Origin: Bacillus sp. 165
GTDB taxonomy: Bacteria; Bacillota; Bacilli; Bacillales; Bacillaceae_G
DNA: 64,000 nucleotides
Direction of reading: 5' to 3'
NCBI RefSeq assembly: GCF_017742235.1
Contig: NZ_JAGHKQ010000003.1
Span: 248,001 to 312,000 of the forward strand
Below are positions 53,598 through 62,929 of this stretch, one piece after another. The notes under the pieces were generated by a model, which had not been told where the DNA came from, made no database searches, and worked only from the letters and a program-made list of their open reading frames with translations. The position numbers were made by a program, and so were the translations under genes. Every line of letters begins with the position of its first letter. Position 1 is the stretch's first letter.

Positions 53598-54326
53598 ATC
53601 ATTCATATGTTCTCTTTCTCTTTTTAATCTACGTTTATAAACAATACTGGACAAAGAAATACTTAATTCGTATATAAATAATAGAGGCAGCGCGACCGAA
53701 AAGTCCGAAATAAAATCCGGAGGCGTAACCATAACCGCAATCACAATTAAGATAAAGTATGCATATCTTCTCATTTTTCGCAATACAATCGGGTTCAATA
53801 TACCAATACTCGTCAAAAACATTGCAATTACTGGAAGTTCAAAAAGCACCGCAAACGGAAGAGTCATATTCATTACAAATTGAAAATATTTTTCCGTTGT
53901 AAACATGGTTTGAAACATTTCATCGCCAATACTAACCAAAAAACGAAAGATTAACGGCATGATGATAAAGTAACCAAAACAAAGGCCGCCTGCAAATAAA
54001 ATGAACAACGCAGGTACATAAAGAATAGTCATTTTTTGTTCATTTGGCTGCAGTGCTGGTTTTACAAACAGCCAAATCTGAAATGCTGCAAACGGGATCG
54101 TACATACAATGGAAAACACTGTTGCAATAATAAAATAAATCCATAAAATATCACTCGGTCCAAGAACTGTCAGCTTCACCTCCAAATCTTTGACAATAAA
54201 AGAATAGATATCTTTTGTATATACAAAACCAATAATTAGAAAGAAAAAGAAGATAAGGATGGTTATAATTAAGCGTTTTCGCAGCTCGCCTAGATGTTCT
54301 ATTACACTCATTTCTTGATTATTCAT
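53589..54326 (-). CDS. tatC: Sec-independent protein translocase TatC
   Basis: 245 residues from ATG 54326, after GGTGA; the open frame continues to 54371 without a ribosome binding site. Six membrane helices, the N-terminal signature MSVIEHLGELRKRL, F and P residues of the first periplasmic loop, and the VTPPDFISDF motif near the end are present. TatC recognises the twin-arginine signal peptide. It pairs with tatA 73 bp upstream. No phoD-type substrate gene is adjacent. Confidence 0.94.
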   Translation of the reverse strand: MNNQEMSVIEHLGELRKRLIITILIFFFFLIIGFVYTKDIYSFIVKDLEVKLTVLGPSDILWIYFIIATVFSIVCTIPFAAFQIWLFVKPALQPNEQKMTILYVPALFILFAGGLCFGYFIIMPLIFRFLVSIGDEMFQTMFTTEKYFQFVMNMTLPFAVLFELPVIAMFLTSIGILNPIVLRKMRRYAYFILIVIAVMVTPPDFISDFSVALPLLFIYELSISLSSIVYKRRLKREREHMNDSV

Positions 54327-54399
54327 GTTTTCACCACATTTCCCCTGTTTTCTCCTCAAAAAAAGATGCAAGATTGTGACCTTACATCTTTCATGCTTC

Positions 54400-54576
54400 T
54401 TATTTCTTTTCTTTGTCGTCCATTATTTCATCCCGTAAATCATTTGTAGACCTTTTAAACTCTTTTAATGTCTCTCCGAAAGCCCTTCCAATTTCCGGAA
54501 GTTTTTTCGGTCCAAATACTACTAACGCAATAATTAATATTAGTATTAAGCCTGGAAACCCAATGTTAGGTAACAT
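54400..54576 (-). CDS. tatA: Sec-independent protein translocase TatA
   Basis: 58 residues from ATG 54576, after AAGGGGG; the longer frame to 54669 is not supported. One membrane helix ([18 protein letters not shown]) is followed by the hinge [15 protein letters not shown] and a charged amphipathic tail. It forms the pore with TatC. In Firmicutes a single TatA does the job of TatA plus TatB. Confidence 0.95.
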   Translation of the reverse strand: MLPNIGFPGLILILIIALVVFGPKKLPEIGRAFGETLKEFKRSTNDLRDEIMDDKEKK

Positions 54577-54729
54577 ATATTTTCCCCCTTGAGTAGCTTT
54601 GCTTTTATAGCCACACTCTTTCAATTCAATTCCTTTATATATTTTGTCAAAAATTGCGGCATCCGTCAACTATTACCTATTATTTCACTATAAAATCGTC
54701 AGATTTCTTTTTCACTATTTGCTTATATT

Positions 54730-55335
54730 TTAATGGAGCCCGAATAAGATAAGCAAACCAAAGCCCACAACCAGCGACCCTGATATCTTGTTAATTACCG
54801 CTACATACTTATCTTTCATTTTATTCCGAACACCAGACAGAATGATTGTAAGCAGCAGCCACCAAAGAGCATACCCCAAAAATACACCTATACTAGTAAA
54901 TAGAATATTGCTTTGTGAAATATGATGTGCATTAATCCCAAGCCCAGCAAAAATACCGGCAAAAGCAAGAATAGCTAAAGGATTCGCAAGCGTAAGCAAA
55001 AAGACTGAACCGTACGATTGAATAAGTTTCCCACTGTTCATGTCCGGATGAAATTCCGGCTTCTTCATAAAAATTCTTATCCCCAGAATGAGCAAATACA
55101 ATACCCCAAACCACTTAAATATTGTTGTATAGTGAAGAAGCACATGAGCTACATAGCTCACTCCTACCATCGCAACTCCGCAATACAGAGTATCTGCGCT
55201 TGCAATTCCAAGCCCTGAAGAAAAGCCATGTCGAAACCCTCGTAGCAACGTCCTTTGAATACAAATTAAGGCCATAGGTCCTATCGGTACTGCAAGTGAA
55301 AATCCAATTGCCATTCCTTTTAATAAATGAAACAT
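54730..55335 (-). CDS. LysE/RhtB family amino-acid exporter
   Basis: 201 residues with about six membrane helices and the LysE N-terminal signature GFSLAVPIGPMALICIQRTL, then GLGIASADTLYC. It is 20 bp downstream of iadA on the same strand, so it may export an amino acid freed from isoaspartyl dipeptides. The substrate is inferred only. Confidence 0.88.
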   Translation of the reverse strand: MFHLLKGMAIGFSLAVPIGPMALICIQRTLLRGFRHGFSSGLGIASADTLYCGVAMVGVSYVAHVLLHYTTIFKWFGVLYLLILGIRIFMKKPEFHPDMNSGKLIQSYGSVFLLTLANPLAILAFAGIFAGLGINAHHISQSNILFTSIGVFLGYALWWLLLTIILSGVRNKMKDKYVAVINKISGSLVVGFGLLILFGLH

Positions 55336-55355
55336 GAATATACCCCTTTTGCACC

Positions 55356-56528
55356 TTATTCAAAAGTCCCCTTTACAAGGATACTTTGATTTTCTACCAT
55401 AACATTTCCTTTTGCAATCACAGTTTGAATGTGTAGACTTTGTTTATCGAGCAAAACTATATCCCCATCTTTTCCTTCTTGGATCTGTCCTTTTTGTGTA
55501 AGACGAAGCACTTGAGCAGGGTTTGATGTAATCACCTGCAAGGCAGTTTCCATTGAAATATTCTCTTCAAGCACCGCTTCCCTTACCGCCTCATACAACG
55601 ATGCGACCTTGCCAACCTGCAGCCCTGTAAATTCTCCTTCTTTATTGAACGCCGGCAAACTCGCTTGTCCATCCGAACTGAAAGTAATACATCCAATTGG
55701 TACGCCTTGCTCTAGCATCAGACGCAGCCCCTTGCTGCATTTCACTTCCCCTTCTGCTAAAAACTGGGGGATGGTACTCGTTGTCAAATCTACATAGCCT
55801 CCCCGTTTAGCATACCGAATACCTGCTTGGAACAGTTCTTCATTTCGATTAATATGGGTTGGGTGAAATTGACGAATCGGGAGCTCTGTTTGATCGATAA
55901 TTTGTTCAAGCAAAGTTAGCTTTTCATCCCCATCCCCAACATGAATCTCTATCACTCCTGCTTTTCCAGATAAGATCCCGCCATTGCGAGCTGCCGCTGC
56001 GACCTTTACCAACTCATCTAAGGTAGGCTGTGAGGACCGATGATCTGCAATTGCTACTTCCCCTACTCCAATAATTTTATCAATCAAAATTATGTCATCT
56101 TGGATACGAGACGTTAGCGTTTTTATTGGAATATGATAAGAGCCTGTGTGTATATAACAAGTGATTCCTTCTTCTTCAAGTGCACGTGATTTCGCTAATA
56201 AACTTTCCATGGTTCTAGTTGTACCATCTGTTCCTAGCACCCCTACTAATGTCGTAATGCCAGCGGTGGTTGCGTCCGTTAAATTCAATTCCGGTGTTCT
56301 TGTATGAAAGCCACCTTCTCCTCCGCCTCCAATAATATGGACATGGGCATCTAAAAAGCCGGGCACAACGTATTTATCCGAAGCATCTATTACATTTATA
56401 TCTACAAAATTAGTTGGTACATCAATAGAATCGCGTATGCAGCCGATTTTATCGCCAACAAGAAGTATGTCCTTCTTTCCTAAATAGGAGGGAGAAAATA
56501 CTTCTCCATTTTGAATTATAGTAAGCAT
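55356..56528 (-). CDS. iadA: Isoaspartyl dipeptidase (beta-aspartyl peptidase)
   Basis: 390 residues of the amidohydrolase superfamily. Metal ligands HVH lie in VPGFLDAHVHIIGGGGEGGF, which with GGGGEGG is the IadA hallmark; further metal-site motifs are HVGDGD, QFHPTHINR and SSDGQAS. It hydrolyses beta-aspartyl dipeptides arising from protein damage. Operon with a LysE exporter. Confidence 0.93.
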   Translation of the reverse strand: MLTIIQNGEVFSPSYLGKKDILLVGDKIGCIRDSIDVPTNFVDINVIDASDKYVVPGFLDAHVHIIGGGGEGGFHTRTPELNLTDATTAGITTLVGVLGTDGTTRTMESLLAKSRALEEEGITCYIHTGSYHIPIKTLTSRIQDDIILIDKIIGVGEVAIADHRSSQPTLDELVKVAAAARNGGILSGKAGVIEIHVGDGDEKLTLLEQIIDQTELPIRQFHPTHINRNEELFQAGIRYAKRGGYVDLTTSTIPQFLAEGEVKCSKGLRLMLEQGVPIGCITFSSDGQASLPAFNKEGEFTGLQVGKVASLYEAVREAVLEENISMETALQVITSNPAQVLRLTQKGQIQEGKDGDIVLLDKQSLHIQTVIAKGNVMVENQSILVKGTFE

Positions 56529-56829
56529 AGTAGCCCTCTCTTTGATGTAATGTTCACCATTTCACCGCTCTGTAATCTGTTACTTTTCGGTTCCATAGTA
56601 TGTTAGTAGTCTATACTTTTCCAATAAAATACAGACATGAAATTGTAATTTTTTACATATTACAAATCAAAAGCTCGCACCGAAACAATGTTGTAAAGAG
56701 AAAAGAAGCAGGCCATCTACTTTAAGCAGATGACTTACTTCTTTTATTTTCTCTATGTTGATAAACGTTGCCGTTACAAACGAGAAGTATCCACATTGGC
56801 AATGTTCTCCCTCATTTAGGCCGAAATGA
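56529..56829. other. Intergenic region without a supported gene
   Basis: About 300 bp. A loose inverted repeat (AAGAAGCAGGCCATCTACT and a partial complement, 56703-56746) is the only structure; its pairing is imperfect. No ribosome binding site with a start codon was seen. Confidence 0.4.
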
Positions 56830-57543
56830 TTACATTTTCGAAGCAATGAGATCTTGCGTGTACTTAGCCAAATCTTTTAACTCCATCTCTTTATATTGCT
56901 CTTCATAAATGGGTGGAGAAACAGTAAGCTTAACATGAGCAGGCTTGATTCGGTTTCCATTTGCTTCAAGCAGGTTATAGGTACCATTGATTGTCACTGG
57001 TACAATTGGGACACCCGATTTTACAGCAAGATGAAAGCTTCCTGTTTTAAACTCTGCCATTTGTTTCGTTTTACTTCTTGTTCCTTCCGGGAAAATGACT
57101 AATGAATGACCATTCTTTAAAAGCTCAATCCCATCCTTAATGGCTTGCAATGATTGTCTGCGGTCACTGCGATTCATAAAGATAGAATTCATGAAAGTCA
57201 TCCACTCCGCAACAAGCGGCAGCTTCTGAAGTTCAGCCTTTGCAATAAAGCCAATCGGTTTTTGCAAATAGCCCATAAGCAGCGGGATGTCAAAATTGCT
57301 TTGGTGATTGGATACGAAAAGGACCGCACGATCTGTCGGAATATGTTCGATTCCTTCTACTTCAACTTTTGCACCCGCTGCCTTCATCATGCCTTTCCCA
57401 AAAGAATCAGGCGTTTTATGAATTAACATATCCTTTTCTTGTGGTGACATCGAAGCCGGCAATTTTTTGATTTTCTGTAAGGGTGCATATGTGCCTAACA
57501 CTAACAGAATAATTTTAAATGCTGCATAAATAGTACGAAACAT
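56830..57543 (-). CDS. plsC: 1-acyl-sn-glycerol-3-phosphate acyltransferase
   Basis: 237 residues from ATG 57543, six bases after GGAGG; the in-frame start at 57567 lies before that site. The acyltransferase motifs are complete: NHQSNFD (HX4D), GFIAKAELQKLPL, FMNRSDR and FPEGTRS. It acylates lysophosphatidate to phosphatidate at the membrane. Monocistronic. Confidence 0.93.
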   Translation of the reverse strand: MFRTIYAAFKIILLVLGTYAPLQKIKKLPASMSPQEKDMLIHKTPDSFGKGMMKAAGAKVEVEGIEHIPTDRAVLFVSNHQSNFDIPLLMGYLQKPIGFIAKAELQKLPLVAEWMTFMNSIFMNRSDRRQSLQAIKDGIELLKNGHSLVIFPEGTRSKTKQMAEFKTGSFHLAVKSGVPIVPVTINGTYNLLEANGNRIKPAHVKLTVSPPIYEEQYKEMELKDLAKYTQDLIASKM

Positions 57544-57676
57544 AGAATTCCTCCACTTTTCTCTCATTCAACCTTCATTATACCGAAGACAAGGAAAAAA
57601 ATGAAAGGAGTTTTTCAAATACACAACAATTTTAAAGAGAAAACAGTATGCTATGGAGATATTATAATGAACATAT

Positions 57677-57709
57677 AAAAACCTAAGCCCTGTTCGACTT
57701 AGGTTTTTA
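57677..57709 (-). terminator. Terminator of azoR
   Basis: Stem AAAACCTAAG / CTTAGGTTTT with loop CCCTGTTCGA and T tails on both strands, just after the azoR stop. Confidence 0.82.
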
Positions 57710-57722
57710 TAAACTACTATTC

Positions 57723-58379
57723 TTATGCTGTTACAGTTTCTTTTCCGAATCGAACAGCCATTTCCTTCGCTTTTTCCATTGCCACAGCTTTAATTTCGCC
57801 AGATCGTTGCGGCATTGCAGCCATTCCTTCTACTGCAAGCAACTCTACATCTTGGACGCCTAAAAATGCAAGAACTGCTTTTATGTGATTATGACCAAAG
57901 TCCATAGCTGCTGCAGGTCCCTCAGAATAGATGCCGCCAGTTGCTTGGATATGAACCGCTTTTTTTCCTTCAAGCAAGCCGACAGGTCCATTTTCTGTAT
58001 ACTTAAATGTTTTACCTGCTACTGCTAAATTGTCGATATACGCTTTTACAATCGGCGGGTAGCTAAAGTTCCACATTGGTGTCACGAACACATAACGGTC
58101 TGCTTCCATGAATTGCTCTAAATTTGCACCCATAGCGCTCACTTTTTCTTGTTGACTTTGACTTAGGTCCGTAAACACAGTGCCCGCAGCTAATTTTCCC
58201 CATGCATCTAACACTTCACCGTCAATCATCGGTATGTTCGCTTCAAATAAATCAATGGTTATCACTTCATCAGTTGGATATGCTTGTTTGTATGCATTCA
58301 CAAATTCTTGACCTACTGCTAAACCGAAAGAGTTGTCTGCCGAATTTGGATTCGCTGTAATAAATAATACTTTGTTCAT
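57723..58379 (-). CDS. azoR: FMN-dependent NADH:quinone/azo reductase
   Basis: 218 residues, flavodoxin-like fold. The motifs are the FMN phosphate-binding TANPNSADNSFG, the MWNFSYPPIVKAYID flavin contact, and the IQATGGIYS nucleotide site. AzoR reduces azo dyes and quinones with NADH in two-electron steps, protecting against thiol-reactive electrophiles. A consensus SigA promoter overlaps three AAGTAAGTATAT-type repeats upstream, which points to repression by a YodB/MhqR-like regulator. Confidence 0.93.
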   Translation of the reverse strand: MNKVLFITANPNSADNSFGLAVGQEFVNAYKQAYPTDEVITIDLFEANIPMIDGEVLDAWGKLAAGTVFTDLSQSQQEKVSAMGANLEQFMEADRYVFVTPMWNFSYPPIVKAYIDNLAVAGKTFKYTENGPVGLLEGKKAVHIQATGGIYSEGPAAAMDFGHNHIKAVLAFLGVQDVELLAVEGMAAMPQRSGEIKAVAMEKAKEMAVRFGKETVTA

Positions 58380-58453
58380 AAATAGTCTCTCCCTTGTTCC
58401 TCAAATTTTATTATTTTAATCTGGTTTCTATTTATCAATAACTTACATTACGT

Positions 58454-58500
58454 AAGTAAGTATATAAAATAATATACTTACTGTCAATAAGTAAGTATAT
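58454..58500. promoter_or_regulatory. Repeated operator in the azoR promoter
   Basis: AAGTAAGTATAT occurs as a direct repeat at 58454-58465 and 58489-58500, and in inverted form (ATATACTTACT) at 58472-58482. The sites overlap the -10 and flank the -35 of azoR. Confidence 0.65.
58459..58487 (-). promoter_or_regulatory. SigA promoter of azoR
   Basis: Reverse-strand TTGACA (58487-58482), 17-bp spacer, TATACT (58464-58459), about 80 bp before the azoR start. Confidence 0.82.
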
Positions 58501-58504
58501 TATT

Positions 58505-58537
58505 TTAAAAAAACCGTTCAAACGAACGGTTTTTTAG
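58505..58537 (-). terminator. Terminator of thyA-dfrA
   Basis: Perfect stem AAAAAACCGTTC / GAACGGTTTTTT with loop AAAC, at the dfrA stop. It lies immediately upstream of the azoR promoter. Confidence 0.92.
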
Positions 58538-59014
58538 TTATTTTTGTCTCTCATATACCACAAACTCATAATCATACGGATTTTTTTCATCTCGTATGCC
58601 TTGTTCTTGTGTAATAACCTGCCACTCTTCTTTTTCAAACTGTGGAAAATACGTATCTCCTTCAAATACTTCATGAATGTGTGTTACATACAACCGATCA
58701 GCTAAAGGCAGAGCTTGTTTATAAAGCTGCGCTCCTCCAATTACGAACACGTCTTTCTCTTGTGCCTGTACTTCTTCTAACGAGTGAACAACAGTCACAC
58801 CTTCCGGCTGATACTCCTTATTTCTTGTGACAACAATATTTTCACGTCCCGGCAACGGCTTACCGATTGACTCATATGTTTTACGCCCCATTACTACGGG
58901 ATGACCATATGTCACCTTTTTAAAATATCCCAAATCAGCTGGAAGGCGCCAAGGTAAATCATTATTTTTACCGATTGTGCAATTGTCGTCCATTGCCCAA
59001 ATCAATGAAATCAT
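58538..59014 (-). CDS. dfrA: Dihydrofolate reductase
   Basis: 158 residues: [28 protein letters not shown] with Glu/Asp-type active site replaced as in Bacillus [16 protein letters not shown] for NADPH, and [13 protein letters not shown]. It regenerates tetrahydrofolate from dihydrofolate, in particular that made by thymidylate synthase encoded just upstream. Its ATG overlaps the thyA stop by 4 bp. Confidence 0.96.
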   Translation of the reverse strand: MISLIWAMDDNCTIGKNNDLPWRLPADLGYFKKVTYGHPVVMGRKTYESIGKPLPGRENIVVTRNKEYQPEGVTVVHSLEEVQAQEKDVFVIGGAQLYKQALPLADRLYVTHIHEVFEGDTYFPQFEKEEWQVITQEQGIRDEKNPYDYEFVVYERQK

Positions 59015-59805
59015 ACACTGACAACTCCTTTTATATGCGGATGTGCTTCATAATTTTCAAGGATGAAGTCTTCATATTGGAAATCAAAAATAGACGTTAC
59101 CTCAGAATTGACTTTCATCGTCGGCAACGGTTTTGGTTCACGGGAAAGCTGTAGCTTAACTTGCTCTAAATGATTGGTATAAATATGGACATCTCCAAAT
59201 GTATGAATAAATTCACCTGGCTCTAGATCACATACCTGTGCAATCATCATCGTTAATAAAGCGTAAGACGCAATATTAAATGGTACACCTAAAAATACGT
59301 CCGCTGATCTTTGATAGAGTTGGCAAGACAGCTTCCCGTTTGCTACATAAAACTGGAACAAGCAATGACAAGGCGGGAGTGCCATATTTTCAACATCCGC
59401 TACATTCCATGCAGAGACGATGAGACGCCGAGAGTCGGGATTGTGTTTAATTTGATTAATTAAATTAGAAATTTGATCGATAGTTTTGCCATCCTTAGCT
59501 GGCCAAGAACGCCATTGATGACCGTATACGGGACCCAATTCCCCATTTTCATCTGCCCATTCATTCCAAATGCGCACTCCATTATCCTGTAAATACTTAA
59601 CATTTGTATCTCCTTTTAAAAACCAAAGCAGCTCGTGAATGATGGATTTTAAATGAAGCTTTTTTGTAGTTACAAGAGGAAATCCTTCACTTAAATCAAA
59701 ACGCATTTGATACCCAAATGTGCTGATCGTTCCCGTTCCTGTTCGATCTTCTTTTGTAACACCATTTTCCAAAATATGTTTGCACAGCTCTAAATATTGA
59801 CGCAT
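59011..59805 (-). CDS. thyA: Thymidylate synthase
   Basis: 264 residues, the E. coli-type length. The catalytic Cys is in [11 protein letters not shown] (about 146). The folate and dUMP sites [20 protein letters not shown] and [17 protein letters not shown] are present. It methylates dUMP to dTMP with methylenetetrahydrofolate. Coupled to dfrA by a 4-bp overlap. Confidence 0.97.
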   Translation of the reverse strand: MRQYLELCKHILENGVTKEDRTGTGTISTFGYQMRFDLSEGFPLVTTKKLHLKSIIHELLWFLKGDTNVKYLQDNGVRIWNEWADENGELGPVYGHQWRSWPAKDGKTIDQISNLINQIKHNPDSRRLIVSAWNVADVENMALPPCHCLFQFYVANGKLSCQLYQRSADVFLGVPFNIASYALLTMMIAQVCDLEPGEFIHTFGDVHIYTNHLEQVKLQLSREPKPLPTMKVNSEVTSIFDFQYEDFILENYEAHPHIKGVVSV

Positions 59806-59867
59806 ACTTCACCAGCTTTCTATGTATAGTATCCCATCCATTTTAGCATATCCTTTCCAGTATGCGG

Positions 59868-59904
59868 ATAAAAAAATAGGGCAAGCTTTGCTTGTCCTAT
59901 TTTA
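59868..59904 (-). terminator. Terminator of ypjP
   Basis: Stem AAAATAGGACAAGC / GCTTGCCCTATTTT (one G-U pair) with a T7 tail on the reverse strand. Confidence 0.88.
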
Positions 59905-60492
59905 CGATAGCCATTGCGGCGGTTTATTTTTACTCCAATATATTTTCCCTAAATCGTTATGAGCTAAAAAGTTATCCTCTGTAGAGTGATAATGAAAATT
60001 AAAATAGTATCCATCTTTAGGAGGATTATCACGTCTTACATGAAAACGCAGTAAATCTTTTCCGCTTTCCGAATTGTATACATGAAATATTTTTTCGTTT
60101 TCTCCACCCTTCGGCTTTGGTGATACAGCTAGATGCTGAACCGTTTCAGAAGGAAGTGCCTCCGTAAAAGCTGCTAAGGTATCTTCAATACGAGGCAGGA
60201 TAGTACTCTTGAATTCCTTTTCAATAACCGGACCAATTTTTGAACCAAACTTAATCATGGATTGTTTCTCTGCTTCTTCTACGGCATAAGAGATAAAATC
60301 CTCCGGTGTTATCTCCGGTATATCGGCAGATTCTTCTTCTGTTTGCTGCTCTTCATCCATTTTCTCTAAGCTTTGTCTTGTCGGTCGGTCTGCTTTAGAG
60401 CTTGTATCGAGCAATACCGAAGGCGGTGTAACGAGTCCAAATGTAAATACTGTGATTAAGGCTACGAGTGTTTTCTTTATCCATGCAGGCAT
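59902..60492 (-). CDS. ypjP: YpjP-like exported protein
   Basis: 196 residues from ATG 60492, preceded by AAAGGAAG; the frame to 60525 lacks a site. A basic start and hydrophobic segment (MPAWIKKTLVALITVFTFGL) form a signal peptide or anchor, followed by an acidic linker and a YpjP domain (FHVYNSESGKDLLRFHVRRD and onwards, ending KNKPPQWLS). Function unknown. The ypjP-thyA-dfrA order is as in B. subtilis. Confidence 0.88.
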   Translation of the reverse strand: MPAWIKKTLVALITVFTFGLVTPPSVLLDTSSKADRPTRQSLEKMDEEQQTEEESADIPEITPEDFISYAVEEAEKQSMIKFGSKIGPVIEKEFKSTILPRIEDTLAAFTEALPSETVQHLAVSPKPKGGENEKIFHVYNSESGKDLLRFHVRRDNPPKDGYYFNFHYHSTEDNFLAHNDLGKIYWSKNKPPQWLS

Positions 60493-60698
60493 TACAAATC
60501 TTCCTTTCAGCGTGTACCAGTACATATTAGTCTATACAGGTGTATCTTCTTTTCTAGATTATATTTTGATTATACAAAATATTCTTCTAAAAAACTATTA
60601 CGTTTTCGTTAAAATTAACTAAATTTTCAGATTAAAAATTCACAGATTGGACAAAATTTGGTAATATAGTTATAGGCTTTCTTATGAGGAGGGTTCTA

Positions 60699-60776
60699 AT
60701 GGAGCTAAACACTCTATTCTTCATCGCAAGTTTTATTTCAATTATTTATTTTATTTATCAAATGATTGCCGATTAA
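60699..60776 (+). CDS. Small membrane peptide (25 residues)
   Basis: GAGGAGGG five to six bases before ATG 60699. The peptide MELNTLFFIASFISIIYFIY plus QMIAD is a single membrane helix with acidic ends. A perfect terminator starts four bases after the stop. Family not recognised, but the signals are those of an expressed gene. Confidence 0.6.
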   Translation: MELNTLFFIASFISIIYFIYQMIAD

Positions 60777-60779
60777 GGT

Positions 60780-60825
60780 AATAACGCAAAAAAGATGGTA
60801 GCATACCATCTTTTTTGCGTTATTA
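60780..60825. terminator. Shared terminator between two small membrane-protein genes
   Basis: Perfect 19-bp arms AATAACGCAAAAAAGATGG and its complement with a 7-nt loop; T runs inside both arms serve both strands. Confidence 0.9.
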
Positions 60826-60987
60826 CAGCATTGTCATTGCAATTGTCACTCCGAGAACCAACGTAGCTATTATTCCAAAAACCGTCATTTTCAATGCTTT
60901 TTCTTTCCCTTCTTTTCGCTTCAAATAAAAATACATGATAATATCCAATACTAGAATAGCTAATAAGCCAATAATTAGACCTCTCAT
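60823..60987 (-). CDS. Small two-helix membrane protein (54 residues)
   Basis: ATG 60987 follows AAAGGCAGG. The protein has two membrane helices (GLIIGLLAILVLDIIMYFY and TVFGIIATLVLGVTIAMTML) joined by a basic loop (LKRKEGKEKALK). It lies about 85 bp downstream of chrA on the same strand. Family not recognised. Confidence 0.65.
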   Translation of the reverse strand: MRGLIIGLLAILVLDIIMYFYLKRKEGKEKALKMTVFGIIATLVLGVTIAMTML

Positions 60988-61072
60988 ATATTGCCTGCCT
61001 TTCTCTATTTGTTATTGCTATTGTTCCTGTTTCTACCACAATTCATTCTCTCCAAAACACGATTGCAGCACA

Positions 61073-62266
61073 TTATACAAGAGTTAGTAATGCGCCTCCG
61101 GCAGATCCAATTACGACAATAATCCAAGGTGGTAATTTCACATACGCAAGCATAGTGAATAATAAAGATGCAAAGGCAAAATCGATGGGCAGCAAAATAG
61201 CACTTGTCCAAATCGGCTGATAAAATGCCGCAATCAAAATCCCCACTACTGCTGCATTTACTCCCATCACCATCCCTTTCATGCTGGAACTGTGACGCAT
61301 GGTGTTCCAAAATGGCAATGTACCGAAAAGAAGTAAAAATGCAGGAAGAAATATAGCCACAGTGGCAACTAAGCCACCCTGCCAGCCGTTTATGACTGCT
61401 CCAATATACGCAGCAAAGGTAAATAATGGTCCTGGTACAGCTTGTACAGCGCCATATCCGGCAAGAAAAGTCTCCTCATTCAGCCAGCCGCTTGGAACAA
61501 ATTCACGCTCAAGCAAGGGTAGCACAACATGTCCTCCTCCAAACACTAAGGAACCGGATCGATAAAAGTTGTCAAACAAAGCCACCCACTGCAAAGAAGT
61601 ATTCTCCCGTAAAACTGGTAAAAGAACAAGCAATACAAAAAAAATGCTCAAACATATAAATGCAAACCTTCGTGAAATTGGAAACTGCATGTTAGGAGTA
61701 TTTTCGCCTTTCTGCTTCTTAAACATCAGAAAGCCCGCTGCTGCCGATGCCATAATTACCCCTATTTGCATATAGGTCGTTTGCCATATCACTGTACAAA
61801 TGAGTGTACACAACGCAATCCACTTTCTTTGTATGTCAGGTGTAAGCTTTTCTGCCATTCCTAAAATAGCATGTGCCACTATCGTCACTGCAACGATTTT
61901 CAAGCCGTGAATCCAACCGGCATTACTAATATCCGCACCTTGCAGAACCCCAGCAAACAAAATGAGTGCGATAACAGAAGGAAGCGTAAATCCGATAAAT
62001 GCCGCAATACCTCCTAATACTCCCGCGCGCATCACTCCAATTCCAATACCTACTTGACTGCTCGCCGGACCGGGTAAAAATTGACATAATGCTACTAAAT
62101 CTGCATAACTGCGTTCATCCATCCATTTTCTCCTTTGGACATACTCCTCATAAAAATATCCTAAATGAGCAATAGGACCACCAAAGGATGTAATGCCGAG
62201 CTTCGTGGAAACAAAAAGGATTTCGAATAACGCTTTTAGCTTTTGAGTTAATTGTGTCTTACTCAT
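61073..62266 (-). CDS. chrA: Chromate transporter ChrA
   Basis: 397 residues: two homologous CHR domains of about six membrane helices each. Domain 1 has STKLGITSFGGPIAHLGYF and FLPGPASSQVGIG; domain 2 has GSLVFGGGHVVLPLLEREF and VQAVPGPLFTFAAYIG. Bidomain CHR proteins export chromate by a sulfate-like route; some relatives have other anion substrates. Confidence 0.93.
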   Translation of the reverse strand: MSKTQLTQKLKALFEILFVSTKLGITSFGGPIAHLGYFYEEYVQRRKWMDERSYADLVALCQFLPGPASSQVGIGIGVMRAGVLGGIAAFIGFTLPSVIALILFAGVLQGADISNAGWIHGLKIVAVTIVAHAILGMAEKLTPDIQRKWIALCTLICTVIWQTTYMQIGVIMASAAAGFLMFKKQKGENTPNMQFPISRRFAFICLSIFFVLLVLLPVLRENTSLQWVALFDNFYRSGSLVFGGGHVVLPLLEREFVPSGWLNEETFLAGYGAVQAVPGPLFTFAAYIGAVINGWQGGLVATVAIFLPAFLLLFGTLPFWNTMRHSSSMKGMVMGVNAAVVGILIAAFYQPIWTSAILLPIDFAFASLLFTMLAYVKLPPWIIVVIGSAGGALLTLV

Positions 62267-62444
62267 ACTTTATCTCCTGTTTTTCATATAAACTTACACT
62301 GTAATTTCTTACCTGTTCAACAGTATACTCTAAAACTTAACATAATCTTTACAGTATGAGATTGTACTCCTTTACAGTTTGGTCCAAAATAATGAGTGGT
62401 ATTATATGTATCCTATCTGACTACTCTTGTTGTTATTGAAGCGA

Positions 62445-62906
62445 TCAGATAATTTTATATACAAATTCACGGCATGTGATAAATCCGCATTTTCTATAAA
62501 ATTCTTTCGCTATTGTATTGGCACACCAATAATCCAGTTCGAGTTTCCGTATCTTCTTAGCATTGGCAATTTCTTCGATTTTCTCCATAATTTTCGAACC
62601 ATATCCTTTTTTTCTATAAGAATCCACTATACTGAATTGATGTATATAAAGTGACTGATAGGCTTTCTTAAATGGATTTTCTTGATACCGCTTTATTTCA
62701 ATCATTGCATAGCCAAAATATCGACTTTCATCCTCTAATAATAAAAAGATAAAATTAGGATTATTCACCATACTTTCAAAAAACTCTTTTACTACATTGT
62801 AGTCATATTCTTTAAAATAGTCCGGATATAACTGCACATGCAGTTCTTGTACACCCTGACTTAAAACCGAAAGTATTTCACAATCTCTCGTTTCACTTAT
62901 TTTCAT
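62445..62906 (-). CDS. GNAT family N-acetyltransferase
   Basis: 153 residues from ATG 62906, preceded by GAGGAGGGG; the frame to 63077 overlaps the neighbouring pseudogene and is not supported. A GNAT core with YRKKGYGSKIMEKIEEIAN and a C-terminal NTIAKEFYRKCGF are present. Substrate unknown. It starts 23 bp after a broken second GNAT gene. Confidence 0.83.
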   Translation of the reverse strand: MKISETRDCEILSVLSQGVQELHVQLYPDYFKEYDYNVVKEFFESMVNNPNFIFLLLEDESRYFGYAMIEIKRYQENPFKKAYQSLYIHQFSIVDSYRKKGYGSKIMEKIEEIANAKKIRKLELDYWCANTIAKEFYRKCGFITCREFVYKII

Positions 62907-62929
62907 ATACTCCCCTCCTCTTTTGTCTT

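Noticed and set aside
60773..61039. 88-codon reverse frame overlapping the 54-residue membrane protein
   Set aside because: The frame is shifted relative to the well-supported small membrane protein and runs through the shared terminator.
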